NCBI GenBank assembly: GCA_038212095.1
Contig: JBBQUW010000012.1
Span: forward strand, 9,404 to 73,403
DNA from: JAICYJ01 sp038212095
Lineage (GTDB): Bacteria; Actinomycetota; Thermoleophilia; Gaiellales; JAICJC01
DNA: 64,000 nucleotides
Direction: 5' to 3'
Positions 57,114 through 64,000 of this stretch are shown here, piece by piece (position 1 is the first letter of the stretch; each line of letters begins with the position of its first letter). The notes below the pieces were generated by a model. It saw only the letters and a program-made list of their open reading frames with translations. It was not told the DNA's origin and ran no database searches. The translations under genes and the position numbers were made by a program.

Positions 57114-57215
57114 CTAATGCCAGTTGCTGCCGCCGACTGTGGCGGCGACGCTGATCGCGGTTGCAGCGAGGAGGGCGAGGCGAGTGAGTCGGTGGTTGCT
57201 GGTGATGCGGGTCAT
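57114..57215 (-). CDS. Micropeptide family member 5, first gene of the array (33 aa)
   Basis: Starts MTRITSNHRLTRLALL, tail GGSNWH. AAGGAGCACACC ribosome site before ATG 57215. A SARP box ends 65 bases upstream (57280-57308), the same distance as for micropeptide 1. The array of four genes spaced about 150 bases probably forms one transcript ended by the hairpin at 56601-56638. Confidence 0.75.
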   Translation of the reverse strand: MTRITSNHRLTRLALLAATAISVAATVGGSNWH

Positions 57216-57279
57216 GGTGTGCTCCTTCTGGTGTGGGTCGCGGTGTGCGTTCCTTGTGTGAGCAGTGTCGGGGGAGCGG

Positions 57280-57308
57280 CTAAAGCGGTGGCTATGGGCG
57301 GCTAAAGC
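57280..57308 (-). promoter_or_regulatory. SARP-type direct repeat (box D) before the micropeptide array
   Basis: CTAAAGC (57280-57286) and CTAAAGC (57302-57308), period 22 bp. On the minus strand GCTTTAG is followed after 10 bases by GACACT. Same spacing to the start codon as box A. Confidence 0.75.
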
Positions 57309-57356
57309 GGCGGCTCCGACTCGCTGACAGGGCCCGGTGAGCGGGGAGGGTTGCTT

Positions 57357-57420
57357 AGCTGACGGTTGCGAGCGTTGAGATCAGGTCGTTGGGGTCGCTT
57401 GAGGTGCCCGCGACGGTGTC
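57357..57420 (+). pseudogene. Decayed start of a second SARP regulator
   Basis: The first 13 or so codons read ASVEIRSLGSLEV, matching ASVEIGVLGSLVV of the intact regulator at 51516. At DNA level GCGAGCGTTGAGAT is identical and the leader before it (CGACTC..CTGACAGG) also aligns. It lies divergent from micropeptide 5 across box D, exactly as the intact regulator lies across box A. Homology stops near 57420, followed by the transposase-like gene. Confidence 0.65.
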
Positions 57421-57602
57421 GCCGTTGACGTGGCCAAAACATTCGACGCCCCAAACGGGTGATCGGACGCGGGTCTACCGGTGTGAGCTCCCTATATTCA
57501 TAGTCCTGTCCGTTACTGGCGCAATCTGGCGTCGGCAGACGATAGAGTACCGAACATGTGTACCCCGAACATACGTACCCCTAGCCCGGAAGGAGCCTCG
57601 CT

Positions 57603-59540
57603 GTGAGTCGGCGTCGGAAGGGCACCAAGAAGGCCGAAGCGGTCTCGCATGTGCGCGGCTCGACGTTCTTTTCGAAGGATCCCAAGCTGTCGCAGACTTA
57701 CTACGTGCTGAAGTGCCTGCGCGAGCAGCCGCAGTTCTGGGACGAGTTCGTGCTCGAGACGACGGTGGTCAATGAGATGGGTCGCAAGCGCGAGCCGGGG
57801 CTTTGGGGGCCGGCGTTCCTCACCTTCATGATGTCGGGCGAGACGGCCATGCAGAAGTTCGCCGACACCCACATCTCTGACCGCATCTGGACTGAGTTGC
57901 TCGGGTTTGTCGAGCCGCCTGATCGCCAGACTGTTTACTTGCGGTTCGTCGAGATGGAGAAGCTCGAGCGGATGCTCGAGGCACGCGACGGGATCGGCCC
58001 CTTCGCCAAGCTGCGAAACCGGTTGATCCAGCATGCCATGAAGCATGACCCTGAGATCCTGCGCGACGTGATCTTCGACGGCACCTCGGTGCAGACCCAT
58101 TCCGCTCTTCACAAGGTGGCCGATATCGACGAGAACGGTGAGGTCAGGCCGGTCAAGAGCCGGCCCCGCGTCGAGCGACCCGAGGGCGGCGTCGCCTCGG
58201 CCGGCCGCGAGGAGGATCATGAACTCTCGCCCGATCAGGTTCAGGAGCAGATCGATCAGGTGCGCGAGATCAGACTCGACCGGGGCAAGGATCCCAACCT
58301 GCCCTGTGACCCGAAGGACTCTCGCGATCTGCTTGGCCCGTTCGCCAAGCTGTTTGTTGTCGGAGACGCGATCTACGGCTCCTATGACGCCTCGGCCGGC
58401 GTGCGCATGTACCAACACCCCGACGGCAGCAAGAAGAAGTTCTGGCATGGCATGCAGGCCCTGCTGATGTCAGACCGCCACTCGGAGGGCCGCATCGTTG
58501 AGCTGTATGTCCCCTGCAACGTGCAGGAGCACGTGCCCTTCGAGTACGAGCTCCAGCTTTTGCGCGAGATTACCGGTGGCACCGATGCGCGCTCGGGTGC
58601 GTTCACCTGCGTGACGGAGGCTGAGCTTGCCCGCTTTTACGACGGCCGCGACGTACGCGGCATGACGCCAGATATCACCAGCAAGAAAGTCGTCGGCGGC
58701 ACGCTGCCTCGGGCGGTGATCGGAGACAAGGCGCTCTCGGTACGTGGCCTTCGCCGCATCGCCAACCACCAGGACGTGGCGGTGATCTGTGATCTTCGTG
58801 GCCAGCGTGGCCGCAGCCGCTCGGACTTCGATACCGAGTGGGGAGATAGGCATGGCGTGCCGCGCTGCCCGAAATGCGGCGGCGCCGGTGATGTCGAGTC
58901 GGCTGGCATGGGCTGGACGCGCGCTCACAAGAAGGCCAGCATCCGCTTCCGGTGTTTGTTTGAGAACCTGCCCGAGTGCAAAAACCGCGTCCTCAACTTC
59001 GATCCCGATCGCGAACCGCTCCTGTACGGCCCGATCTCGCACCTTGATCCGGTTTATCACGCGCTCAAGGCGTTTGGAAGCCCGCACGAGGGCCAGCATG
59101 ACTACGGCCGGTCGCGCTACGGCACGGCCGGCAAAGACTACGCGCTGAGGCCACGCAGGCGCGGCATCCCCTGCATGCAGCTTCGCTCAAACGCGGCCGG
59201 CTGCCTGGAGTGGTTTCGCATCCTGCTTCTGCACGGCTTTGTCGGCAGCCACAAAAGCCCGGTCAAGCTCGAGGTCGTCTATCACAGCGGCGAGGAGAGC
59301 CTGAAGATACTGAAACTCTCCCGCAGTCGAAACGGCGTACTCCTGCCCCACGGCGATCGAGCCGTCGAGGCCGGCCTTCTCTGGCCAAACCCACCACCGG
59401 GCTACCTCACCTGGGAGGAGCGCAAAGCCCAGGCCCGGGCCGAGCGCCTCCGGACTGCTCGCAGCCGCAAGGCGACCGCCGTCAAGAAGCGGCGAGCAGC
59501 AGAAAAGAAACCAGCCAAGAGTCCCAGCAAGAAGCGCTAA
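57603..59540 (+). CDS. Putative transposase-like protein with zinc-ribbon segment (645 aa)
   Basis: A 645-residue protein with spaced acidic motifs that fit a DDE/RNase-H-like core: VIFDGTSVQTHSALHK (Asp), LFVVGDAIYGSYD (Asp), VICDLRGQRGRSRSDFD, and a zinc-ribbon-like CPKCGGAGDVESAG followed by CLFENLPECKNR. The tail is Lys-rich (KKRRAAEKKPAKSPSKK), as in DNA-binding proteins. The IS family was not recognised and terminal repeats were not found. It follows directly after a truncated regulator, consistent with an insertion. GGAAGGAG lies before GTG 57603. Confidence 0.6.
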   Translation: MSRRRKGTKKAEAVSHVRGSTFFSKDPKLSQTYYVLKCLREQPQFWDEFVLETTVVNEMGRKREPGLWGPAFLTFMMSGETAMQKFADTHISDRIWTELLGFVEPPDRQTVYLRFVEMEKLERMLEARDGIGPFAKLRNRLIQHAMKHDPEILRDVIFDGTSVQTHSALHKVADIDENGEVRPVKSRPRVERPEGGVASAGREEDHELSPDQVQEQIDQVREIRLDRGKDPNLPCDPKDSRDLLGPFAKLFVVGDAIYGSYDASAGVRMYQHPDGSKKKFWHGMQALLMSDRHSEGRIVELYVPCNVQEHVPFEYELQLLREITGGTDARSGAFTCVTEAELARFYDGRDVRGMTPDITSKKVVGGTLPRAVIGDKALSVRGLRRIANHQDVAVICDLRGQRGRSRSDFDTEWGDRHGVPRCPKCGGAGDVESAGMGWTRAHKKASIRFRCLFENLPECKNRVLNFDPDREPLLYGPISHLDPVYHALKAFGSPHEGQHDYGRSRYGTAGKDYALRPRRRGIPCMQLRSNAAGCLEWFRILLLHGFVGSHKSPVKLEVVYHSGEESLKILKLSRSRNGVLLPHGDRAVEAGLLWPNPPPGYLTWEERKAQARAERLRTARSRKATAVKKRRAAEKKPAKSPSKKR

Positions 59541-59569
59541 GCGCCCAGGGATAGCCCCTGGGCGCTTAG
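59537..59569 (+). terminator. Hairpin overlapping the transposase-like stop codon
   Basis: CTAAGCGCCCAGGG / CCCTGGGCGCTTAG, perfect 14-bp arms with a 5-base loop. The TAA stop (59538-59540) is inside the stem. Confidence 0.75.
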
Positions 59570-59630
59570 GCGTTGCCTACCTGGCGACCGGCCTCAAACC
59601 GGGCTGATCTGATGATCTTGGCGCTTGAAC

Positions 59631-59654
59631 AGGCGGATTTAGCCAAATCCGCCT
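59631..59654. repeat. Inverted repeat near the insertion end
   Basis: AGGCGGATTT (59631-59640) and AAATCCGCCT (59645-59654), perfect 10-bp arms around AGCC. May be a second terminator or an insertion-end feature. Confidence 0.55.
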
Positions 59655-59706
59655 ATTTCGAAAAACTCGTGGAGAGTTCGTATAGAAGTTCAACTAGCTC
59701 TCCTGA

Positions 59707-59732
59707 TGCGGATGAAAGGACTTGAACCCCTT
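59707..59732 (-). other. tRNA-Leu 3' fragment, likely attachment site
   Basis: On the minus strand, an acceptor strand CATCCGCA (59714-59707) preceded by a T-arm (AGGGGTTCAAGTCCTTT) is typical of tRNA-Leu 3' ends, whose 5' strand is GCGGATG. The rest of the tRNA is not found; next to it is an unrelated palindrome GGGGTAC-GCGT-GTACCCC (59737-59754). A likely integrase target for the element that starts here. Confidence 0.6.
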
Positions 59733-59925
59733 ACCCGGGGTACGCGTGTACCCCATGAGTACGCGGAATCTCGCGTCTAGAGCCAAACCGGGAATCCGCT
59801 GGAGTCCGCGCGAGTCCGCCTCCGCGTGGCGCCACTGTCCCAAGACTGTCCCATTTCGCGGATCGGGCATCTGTCTCAAGTCTGCCTCGCTCTTGCCGAT
59901 GCAGTGTTGCATGCCGCACCATGTG

Positions 59926-60597
59926 ATGTCAGATCACGAACTGCTCTCTGTGGCGATGTCCACGCTTGGCGACCTTCCCGTTTCGCTGCGGGCCGAAAAC
60001 CGGCTGGTGTCGACCGAGATGGAGATTGTCGACGTAGTCGACGGCCGCTTGATCGCGAAATGCGAAGAGGCTGGTGTCGGCGTTGGCGCCGAACTCCAGG
60101 TGTCAACTACCAGCAACCGCAGAGCGGCGTATCGACTGGGGGTAAAGGTCGAGAGTCGTGAAAGCGATCGGCTGAAGTTGAGGATCTTGACGGTCGACCA
60201 GCCGATCGGGCGGCGTACCACCGAGCGCGCATCGCTGGACGAGTTGATCTTGATCTGCGGCGATGAGGAGTACGACGCCGTAGTGACCAACATCTCCCAA
60301 GACGGGCTTCATCTCATAAGCCCGAAAGACCTTCCGCTGGGAGGCGAACTCCGCGGAATCCTAAACCTTGCCGGGCGCGTGATTCCCGTTGCAGCTGACG
60401 TCCGCCATGTAACCAGCAAACCTGACGGCTTCCACACGGGCGTCTCATTCCGCGCCCTGCGCCCAGCGGAGCGCGAATTGTTCATCGACTGGACGAGCCA
60501 GACGCTTTCCGGAAGACGACTCGATGAACGCGTCGCGCCACCCCAACTGCCCACGACCGATGACATCCGCACCCGGCTCCGGCGCTGGGCTGCGTAG
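59926..60597 (+). CDS. PilZ-domain protein
   Basis: A 223-residue protein. An N-terminal YcgR-like region (LPVSLRAENRLVSTEMEIV) is followed by a PilZ domain with an Arg-rich binding loop (RRTTERASLDELIL) and the NxSxxG-type strand in VVTNISQDGLHLIS, then GVSFRAL. PilZ proteins bind c-di-GMP and regulate motility or surface behaviour, so the diguanylate cyclase at 19978 could be a source of ligand. ATG 59926 is chosen (59911 is possible). It sits between the tRNA-Leu scar and the integrase. Confidence 0.8.
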   Translation: MSDHELLSVAMSTLGDLPVSLRAENRLVSTEMEIVDVVDGRLIAKCEEAGVGVGAELQVSTTSNRRAAYRLGVKVESRESDRLKLRILTVDQPIGRRTTERASLDELILICGDEEYDAVVTNISQDGLHLISPKDLPLGGELRGILNLAGRVIPVAADVRHVTSKPDGFHTGVSFRALRPAERELFIDWTSQTLSGRRLDERVAPPQLPTTDDIRTRLRRWAA

Positions 60598-60618
60598 CCG
60601 CCGATCCCCTCGGTTGGA

Positions 60619-61893
60619 TCAGTCGGCGTCGAGTTGATCGAGTCGAAGAGCGCTGTCGGCTCGTTCGAGGTACGCGGCGAACGCGGCTGCGGCGTCATCC
60701 AACGCGGCGGGGAACAGGTGGCCGTACCTGTCCGCGGTGATCGAGATGCTGGCATGGCCGATCAGCTCTGAGACGACTTTCAGCGACCAGCCGCTCGCGA
60801 TCCACATGCTGGCCGCGCTGTGCCGCGCTTCGTGGAGGCCGATCCTGGTCAGGCCGGCTCGCCGCCACGCTGTGCGGGCGCGCTTGACGATCGACGCGGG
60901 GGCGTACACGCCGCCATCGTCCGCCGGCCATACGTACGCGTCGCCGATTGGTGACACGCTGTCATCAATGGAAGCTTTCCATTCGAGCAGTGCGTCGCGT
61001 GCTGGTGGAGCGATCGGCACCTCCCTGCGCCCAGCCTTCGTCTTCGGCTCACCAGTTTCCGCCGCGGCGTTTACCCGCTTCGCATCGAGTGGGAGGTTCT
61101 CGGTGACGTGGATGCGGCCCCGGGCGAGGTCGACGTGCCGCCACCGCAACGCTCGTAACTCGCCAGCTCGTAGGCCGCAGTAGAGCGCCGTCGCCCACAA
61201 CGCGCGGTCGTAGGCGCGGGGGAGGGCTGCGACCAGCAGGGCGGCCTCGCTGGGATCGGCGACGCGGTCACGTTTCTTCTCACCGCTCGGCATCTCCATC
61301 CCCGTCGTGGGATTCGCCGGGAGTATGTCTCGCGCTACCGCGCGGCGACAGATCACGCGTACCGGGTCGAAGCTGTTCTTGATCGTCGATGGTGCGAGGC
61401 CACGCCCCTGGAGGCGCTCGACCAGGCCGAGCAGGTCGGATTGGCGGATCGAGTCGAGGCGCCACGCGCCCAGGGTGGGGTAGATGTTCAGCGTCAGGCC
61501 GCGGCGATACTCGCGGATCACCCCCGGTCGGTACTCACCACCACCCTGTTTGCGGATCGCGCCGGACTCCATGCCCTCTAAGAGCGATTCTCCGGCCTCC
61601 CGCAGCGTCGGGCATGTCCCAGCCCTCTTGAGCATCACGCCAGCGTCACGCTGCGCCTGGACGCGGGCCTGCGACCGCCACAACTCGGCTTCTTGAAGCG
61701 TCTCGAACGTCTCGCGGAGGCGGCGACCCTCCCCCGCATGGAGCGGGTCAGCGACCCACACAGCTGCCCGGTAGGCGGGCTTGCAGCGACACCGCGCCCG
61801 CGTGTTCACGAGCGCCGGACACCCAGCGCGGTGCCGCACGACAATGCCCTTCGGAGCCACCACGCCAGCGACTATCCCACATGCCTCGGTCAT
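60619..61893 (-). CDS. Tyrosine recombinase/integrase of an integrative element
   Basis: A 424-residue phage-type integrase. The N-terminal arm-binding domain contains Cys-rich HRAGCPALVNTRARCRCKPA and TFETLQEAELWRSQARVQAQ, then the core-binding and catalytic domains. Catalytic residues: Arg in YCGLRAGELRALRW, His/Arg in GLHEARHSAASMWIASG, His/Tyr in IGHASISITADRYGHLFP. It is distant from the two recombinases at 5191 and 8388. Its start overlaps the upstream zinc-ribbon gene (ATGA). A tRNA-Leu 3' end at 59707 is the likely target. Confidence 0.9.
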   Translation of the reverse strand: MTEACGIVAGVVAPKGIVVRHRAGCPALVNTRARCRCKPAYRAAVWVADPLHAGEGRRLRETFETLQEAELWRSQARVQAQRDAGVMLKRAGTCPTLREAGESLLEGMESGAIRKQGGGEYRPGVIREYRRGLTLNIYPTLGAWRLDSIRQSDLLGLVERLQGRGLAPSTIKNSFDPVRVICRRAVARDILPANPTTGMEMPSGEKKRDRVADPSEAALLVAALPRAYDRALWATALYCGLRAGELRALRWRHVDLARGRIHVTENLPLDAKRVNAAAETGEPKTKAGRREVPIAPPARDALLEWKASIDDSVSPIGDAYVWPADDGGVYAPASIVKRARTAWRRAGLTRIGLHEARHSAASMWIASGWSLKVVSELIGHASISITADRYGHLFPAALDDAAAAFAAYLERADSALRLDQLDAD

Positions 61894-62108
61894 CGCGCTT
61901 TATCCCCCCGGTAGCCCATCTCGGCCTCGTACAACTCGCGCTGCCGGTCAGCACGTGAGTTCCGCTCACGCGCCCGCTCCCTGTTCCGCTCCGCTTGCGC
62001 CGCCCTCTGCCGGCGAAGGATTTCAGTGTGGCGTGGGCAGTAGTACCCAGCGTCGCCCCACGGGTGGGGTTCGGTGCATCCGCGATATCCGCATGTCGGC
62101 AGGTTCAT
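61890..62108 (-). CDS. Small zinc-ribbon-like protein (72 aa)
   Basis: ATG 62108 follows AAGGAGACC. An N-terminal CGYRGCTEPHPWG and YYCPRHT (C, C, C, H) probably bind zinc, followed by a highly basic helix (RAAQAERNRERARERNSRAD). Such proteins are common in mobile elements between excisionase and integrase genes. It overlaps the integrase start and the HTH gene by 4 bases each. Confidence 0.65.
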   Translation of the reverse strand: MNLPTCGYRGCTEPHPWGDAGYYCPRHTEILRRQRAAQAERNRERARERNSRADRQRELYEAEMGYRGDKAR

Positions 62109-62323
62109 CGTGGTCTCCTTGTATCGTTGGTTGATAGGCGTCGTGCCTCTCGTTCGACCCATGCCTCGAGTTCGCGTACCGGCACCAGCCGCACGCGGCC
62201 GACCAGGACGCACCGCAGTTGCGGCATGACGTGCTCGTAAAACGCGGTGCGCGAGACGCCGATCGCGGCGGCCGCCTCCTCCGGGCGGAGGGTCACCCGG
62301 AACGGAGTCTGGGAAACGCTCAT
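62105..62323 (-). CDS. AlpA/excisionase-like helix-turn-helix protein (72 aa)
   Basis: A winged-helix MerR/excisionase-type domain: TLRPEEAAAAIGVSRTAFYE, MPQLRCVLVGRVRLVPVREL and EAWVEREARRL, which match excisionases that bind an attachment site or regulate integrase. ATG 62323 overlaps the VRR-NUC stop (ATGA). It is the likely recombination directionality factor of the element. Confidence 0.75.
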   Translation of the reverse strand: MSVSQTPFRVTLRPEEAAAAIGVSRTAFYEHVMPQLRCVLVGRVRLVPVRELEAWVEREARRLSTNDTRRPR

Positions 62324-62631
62324 GCCGCGTCACCGCCGATCGCGAGTTGGCCATTTAGCGTGGCCTCGATCTGCGACCAGTCGCTTGGCTCCCAGACCGC
62401 CCAGTCACAGCCAGCTCGCGTGAGGACGTCACCCCACGCGCCCTGTTCATCCGTCAGCCGCCCACCAGCCTTCAGTTCCCGGAAGTGCAGCCGGTCGTCC
62501 CGGCAGAGCGTGAGGTCGGGCCAGCCAGCCGGCGAGCCGCGACTGTCACGGACGTAGAACACCCTCCACCCGAGCAGCCGGGCGAGTTGCACGACGCTGG
62601 CCTGGAACGTCTGCTCTCGGCCGCGGCTCAC
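62320..62631 (-). CDS. VRR-NUC domain nuclease
   Basis: A 103-residue protein. The VRR-NUC catalytic pattern is seen in SPAGWPDLTLCRDD (Asp) and LHFRELKAGGRLTDEQGAW (ExK), a PD-(D/E)xK fold. VRR-NUC proteins cleave branched DNA such as Holliday junctions and are frequent in phages and satellites. GTG 62631 overlaps the previous stop (GTGA), as in the rest of this operon. Confidence 0.85.
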   Translation of the reverse strand: MSRGREQTFQASVVQLARLLGWRVFYVRDSRGSPAGWPDLTLCRDDRLHFRELKAGGRLTDEQGAWGDVLTRAGCDWAVWEPSDWSQIEATLNGQLAIGGDAA

Positions 62632-62804
62632 TGCTCTGCGCCCCAGACCTGGGGGCAGACGACCAACCCGAAGATCAGCCACCGTTCAGCCTCATCAAGG
62701 CCGGGATCGGCGAGCAGCACCTCAGCGCCGCGGAGCCGGTCGAGTAGGTCGACATCTACCAGGCGATGGCTCTGCCGGAACAGTTCGAGTTGTGTGGGGT
62801 TCAT
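62628..62804 (-). CDS. Small helical protein of the element (58 aa)
   Basis: ATG 62804 overlaps the DUF3631 stop (ATGA). The 58-residue product starts NPTQLELFRQSHRLVDVD and is acidic-helical (LLADPGLDEAERWLIF). Unknown function. Conserved position between the helicase-like gene and VRR-NUC gene suggests it belongs to the element's replication module. Confidence 0.55.
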   Translation of the reverse strand: MNPTQLELFRQSHRLVDVDLLDRLRGAEVLLADPGLDEAERWLIFGLVVCPQVWGAEQ

Positions 62805-64000
62805 GAGGTCACCGCCTGGGCGGCCTTGACGAAGGCTCGGAGCATGTCCGGCGTCGCGGTGACGTACCACTGCCACCACGCAGCCTCACCCGCCTCGACT
62901 GTGATCCGGCCCGATGTGATCGGTGGGTAGCCGTGCTCCGCGCCGATCCGTTGCACCTCCCGTAGAGCGGGGTTCACCGCGTCGACCTTGCCCACTGACG
63001 CCCAATCCGCCCGCATACCTGCATCGAGGTTGGCAACGTTGGCTACGGGCGCATGGTTATGCGGATCTTGCCCGTTTCGAGGTTGGCTACCGACCACCTC
63101 CGTAGCCAACGTCGGAGGCGCCTGTTTTGGCTCAACCATAGGGCCGTAGCCAACGTTGCCAACCTCGACGTACCTTTGGACGTGGGGAAGTAGTTCTGAA
63201 CGGAGGTAGCCCCGCATCTGGGCACCCCGCCCACCCCACCTTCGAGCCTTCAGCGCACCATCGCCGAAGTGCCGCAGCGCACGACCGAGCTTCGTTTCAC
63301 CCGACCGTGACGCGGCTAGGCCGCCGCCATCACGATCAGTCTCGACCCAGCCCGCCCATGGACCGGACTCGTCCGCCTCCACCATCCGCATGATCAGCTC
63401 GGTGGTCGGCATCCGCTCCTCATCACCGATCGCCTGCCAGACCGCTGCCAGGATCCGCACGTGGTAGCTGGCTTCGACGCCCTGCCCCGATAGCGCGAGG
63501 CATGCGGCGTGCACGCGGACGGGCCAGTCGCCGCCAGCCTCCTTTGCGATCGTGAACAGCGGCCGCCACTTATCGCGCTCCCGATTTCGAACCGGGAACA
63601 CCTCCCGCGCCAACTTCACCCGCAGCCGGCCTAGGCCAGCGATCCAGGCCGCCCACGCCTCGAACTGGTCGACGATCGGTTGCGCCTCCTGCCCTGCGTC
63701 CTCTTCGTCGAAGTCGCTAACCGACTCCCCAGCCGCGAGGCGTTCCATGCGTAATCGGATGCAGCGGCTCAGTGTCGCGTCGGGCAGCACGTCGCCGATG
63801 CCGATCAGCACCTTCGGCCCGTACACGTTGAAACTTTTTACCTCATGCCCCGGGCCGGAGCACTTCAGCGCTGGCATGCCCCTCTTGAAACCCGCGTTGA
63901 ACACCGTCTTTAGCTCCGGAGCTGCGGGGTCATCGTTCTTACCTCGGGCGAACACGCCATCTATCTCGTCATAAATCAAAGTGATGTGCTCGTCTTCGAG
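62801..64000 (-). CDS. DUF3631 protein (C-terminal part of a phage-type primase/helicase), open at right edge
   Basis: The frame is open to the right edge of the window. A Walker B-like ITLIYDEIDGVFARG lies near the edge, followed by NAGFKRGMPALKCSGPG and GIGDVLPDATLSRCIRLRM, the common DUF3631 pattern. The later DEEDAGQEAQPIVDQFEAW and HVRILAAVWQAIGDEERMP parts are helical. Such proteins form the helicase end of primase/helicase proteins in actinobacterial mobile elements. Its stop overlaps the next gene (ATGA), so it is the upstream gene of the element operon seen here. Confidence 0.8.
   Translation of the reverse strand, partial: LEDEHITLIYDEIDGVFARGKNDDPAAPELKTVFNAGFKRGMPALKCSGPGHEVKSFNVYGPKVLIGIGDVLPDATLSRCIRLRMERLAAGESVSDFDEEDAGQEAQPIVDQFEAWAAWIAGLGRLRVKLAREVFPVRNRERDKWRPLFTIAKEAGGDWPVRVHAACLALSGQGVEASYHVRILAAVWQAIGDEERMPTTELIMRMVEADESGPWAGWVETDRDGGGLAASRSGETKLGRALRHFGDGALKARRWGGRGAQMRGYLRSELLPHVQRYVEVGNVGYGPMVEPKQAPPTLATEVVGSQPRNGQDPHNHAPVANVANLDAGMRADWASVGKVDAVNPALREVQRIGAEHGYPPITSGRITVEAGEAAWWQWYVTATPDMLRAFVKAAQAVTS

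Noticed and set aside
56669..57215. CRISPR-like array because of regular 150-bp spacing
   Set aside because: The repeated units are coding, with ribosome sites and codon-level variation, and repeats are about 100 bases, not 25-40.
59707..59830. Complete tRNA gene at the minus-strand attachment site
   Set aside because: Only the T-arm and acceptor 3' strand match; D-arm and anticodon arm cannot be folded acceptably.

Overview
The window is high-GC DNA with a strong Actinomycetota character: GTG and TTG starts, many 4-bp ATGA/GTGA gene overlaps, BTAD/SARP-type regulation, DUF2630 and Cys-less DksA-like proteins. A member of Thermoleophilia (Solirubrobacterales-like) would fit, but that placement is inference; no rRNA or complete tRNA is present.

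Layout. (1) 1-9535 is mobile or accessory DNA: a secreted protein cut by the left edge, an ssb/SANT-like/unknown/XRE block, a minus-strand operon of a tyrosine recombinase with two paralogous unknown proteins and a proline-rich secreted protein, scrambled recombinase fragments, a Rox-like FAD monooxygenase, a second intact recombinase, and tRNA 3'-end relics as an attachment-site scar. (2) 9.9-44.0 kb is mostly chromosomal backbone: Dps, NhaA-DsbA fusion, MFS pump, a signalling patch (histidine kinase, diguanylate cyclase, soluble chemoreceptor, CheW), a kelch/propeller protein, and a catabolic block (Rieske ferredoxin, GS-like ligase, P450, ALDH, ADC-like protein, HpaB-type hydroxylase, extradiol dioxygenase, two FAH hydrolases, CMD, amidohydrolase, GntR, APC permease) that looks like an aromatic meta-cleavage pathway under GntR control. 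(3) 44.1-51.1 kb is a decaying defence island: type I HsdM, a truncated HsdS joined to a 5'-truncated E1-like protein, a frameshifted JAB peptidase, and a GIY-YIG protein with two compensating frameshifts. (4) 51.2-57.4 kb is the most novel region: a 1347-aa BTAD/class III cyclase/AAA/TPR regulator beside five 33-aa hydrophobic peptide genes (one beside the regulator, four in tandem) and two other small membrane proteins. Every one of these small-gene transcription units has a direct repeat CTAAAGC-N15-CTAAAG(C/T), period exactly 22 bp, 58-65 bp before its start codon, the geometry of SARP operators. (5) 57.6-59.6 kb is a transposase-like insertion that appears to have destroyed a second copy of the regulator. 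(6) 59.7-64.0 kb is the end of an integrative element at a tRNA-Leu 3' fragment: integrase, zinc-ribbon protein, AlpA-like HTH, VRR-NUC and a DUF3631 helicase/primase protein, all overlapping.

How they work together: the best candidate for an undescribed system is region 4. The large regulator probably binds the 22-bp-period repeats and switches on families of tiny exported or membrane peptides; its TPR tail could sense a peptide or protein ligand and its cyclase could add a nucleotide signal. The DNA pattern is seen directly; the signalling interpretation is inference. A second interesting regulon is in region 1, where two minus-strand operons share a sigma-28-like promoter (TCAA-N15-GCCGAT) followed by a leader with a conserved 7-bp long-range pairing.
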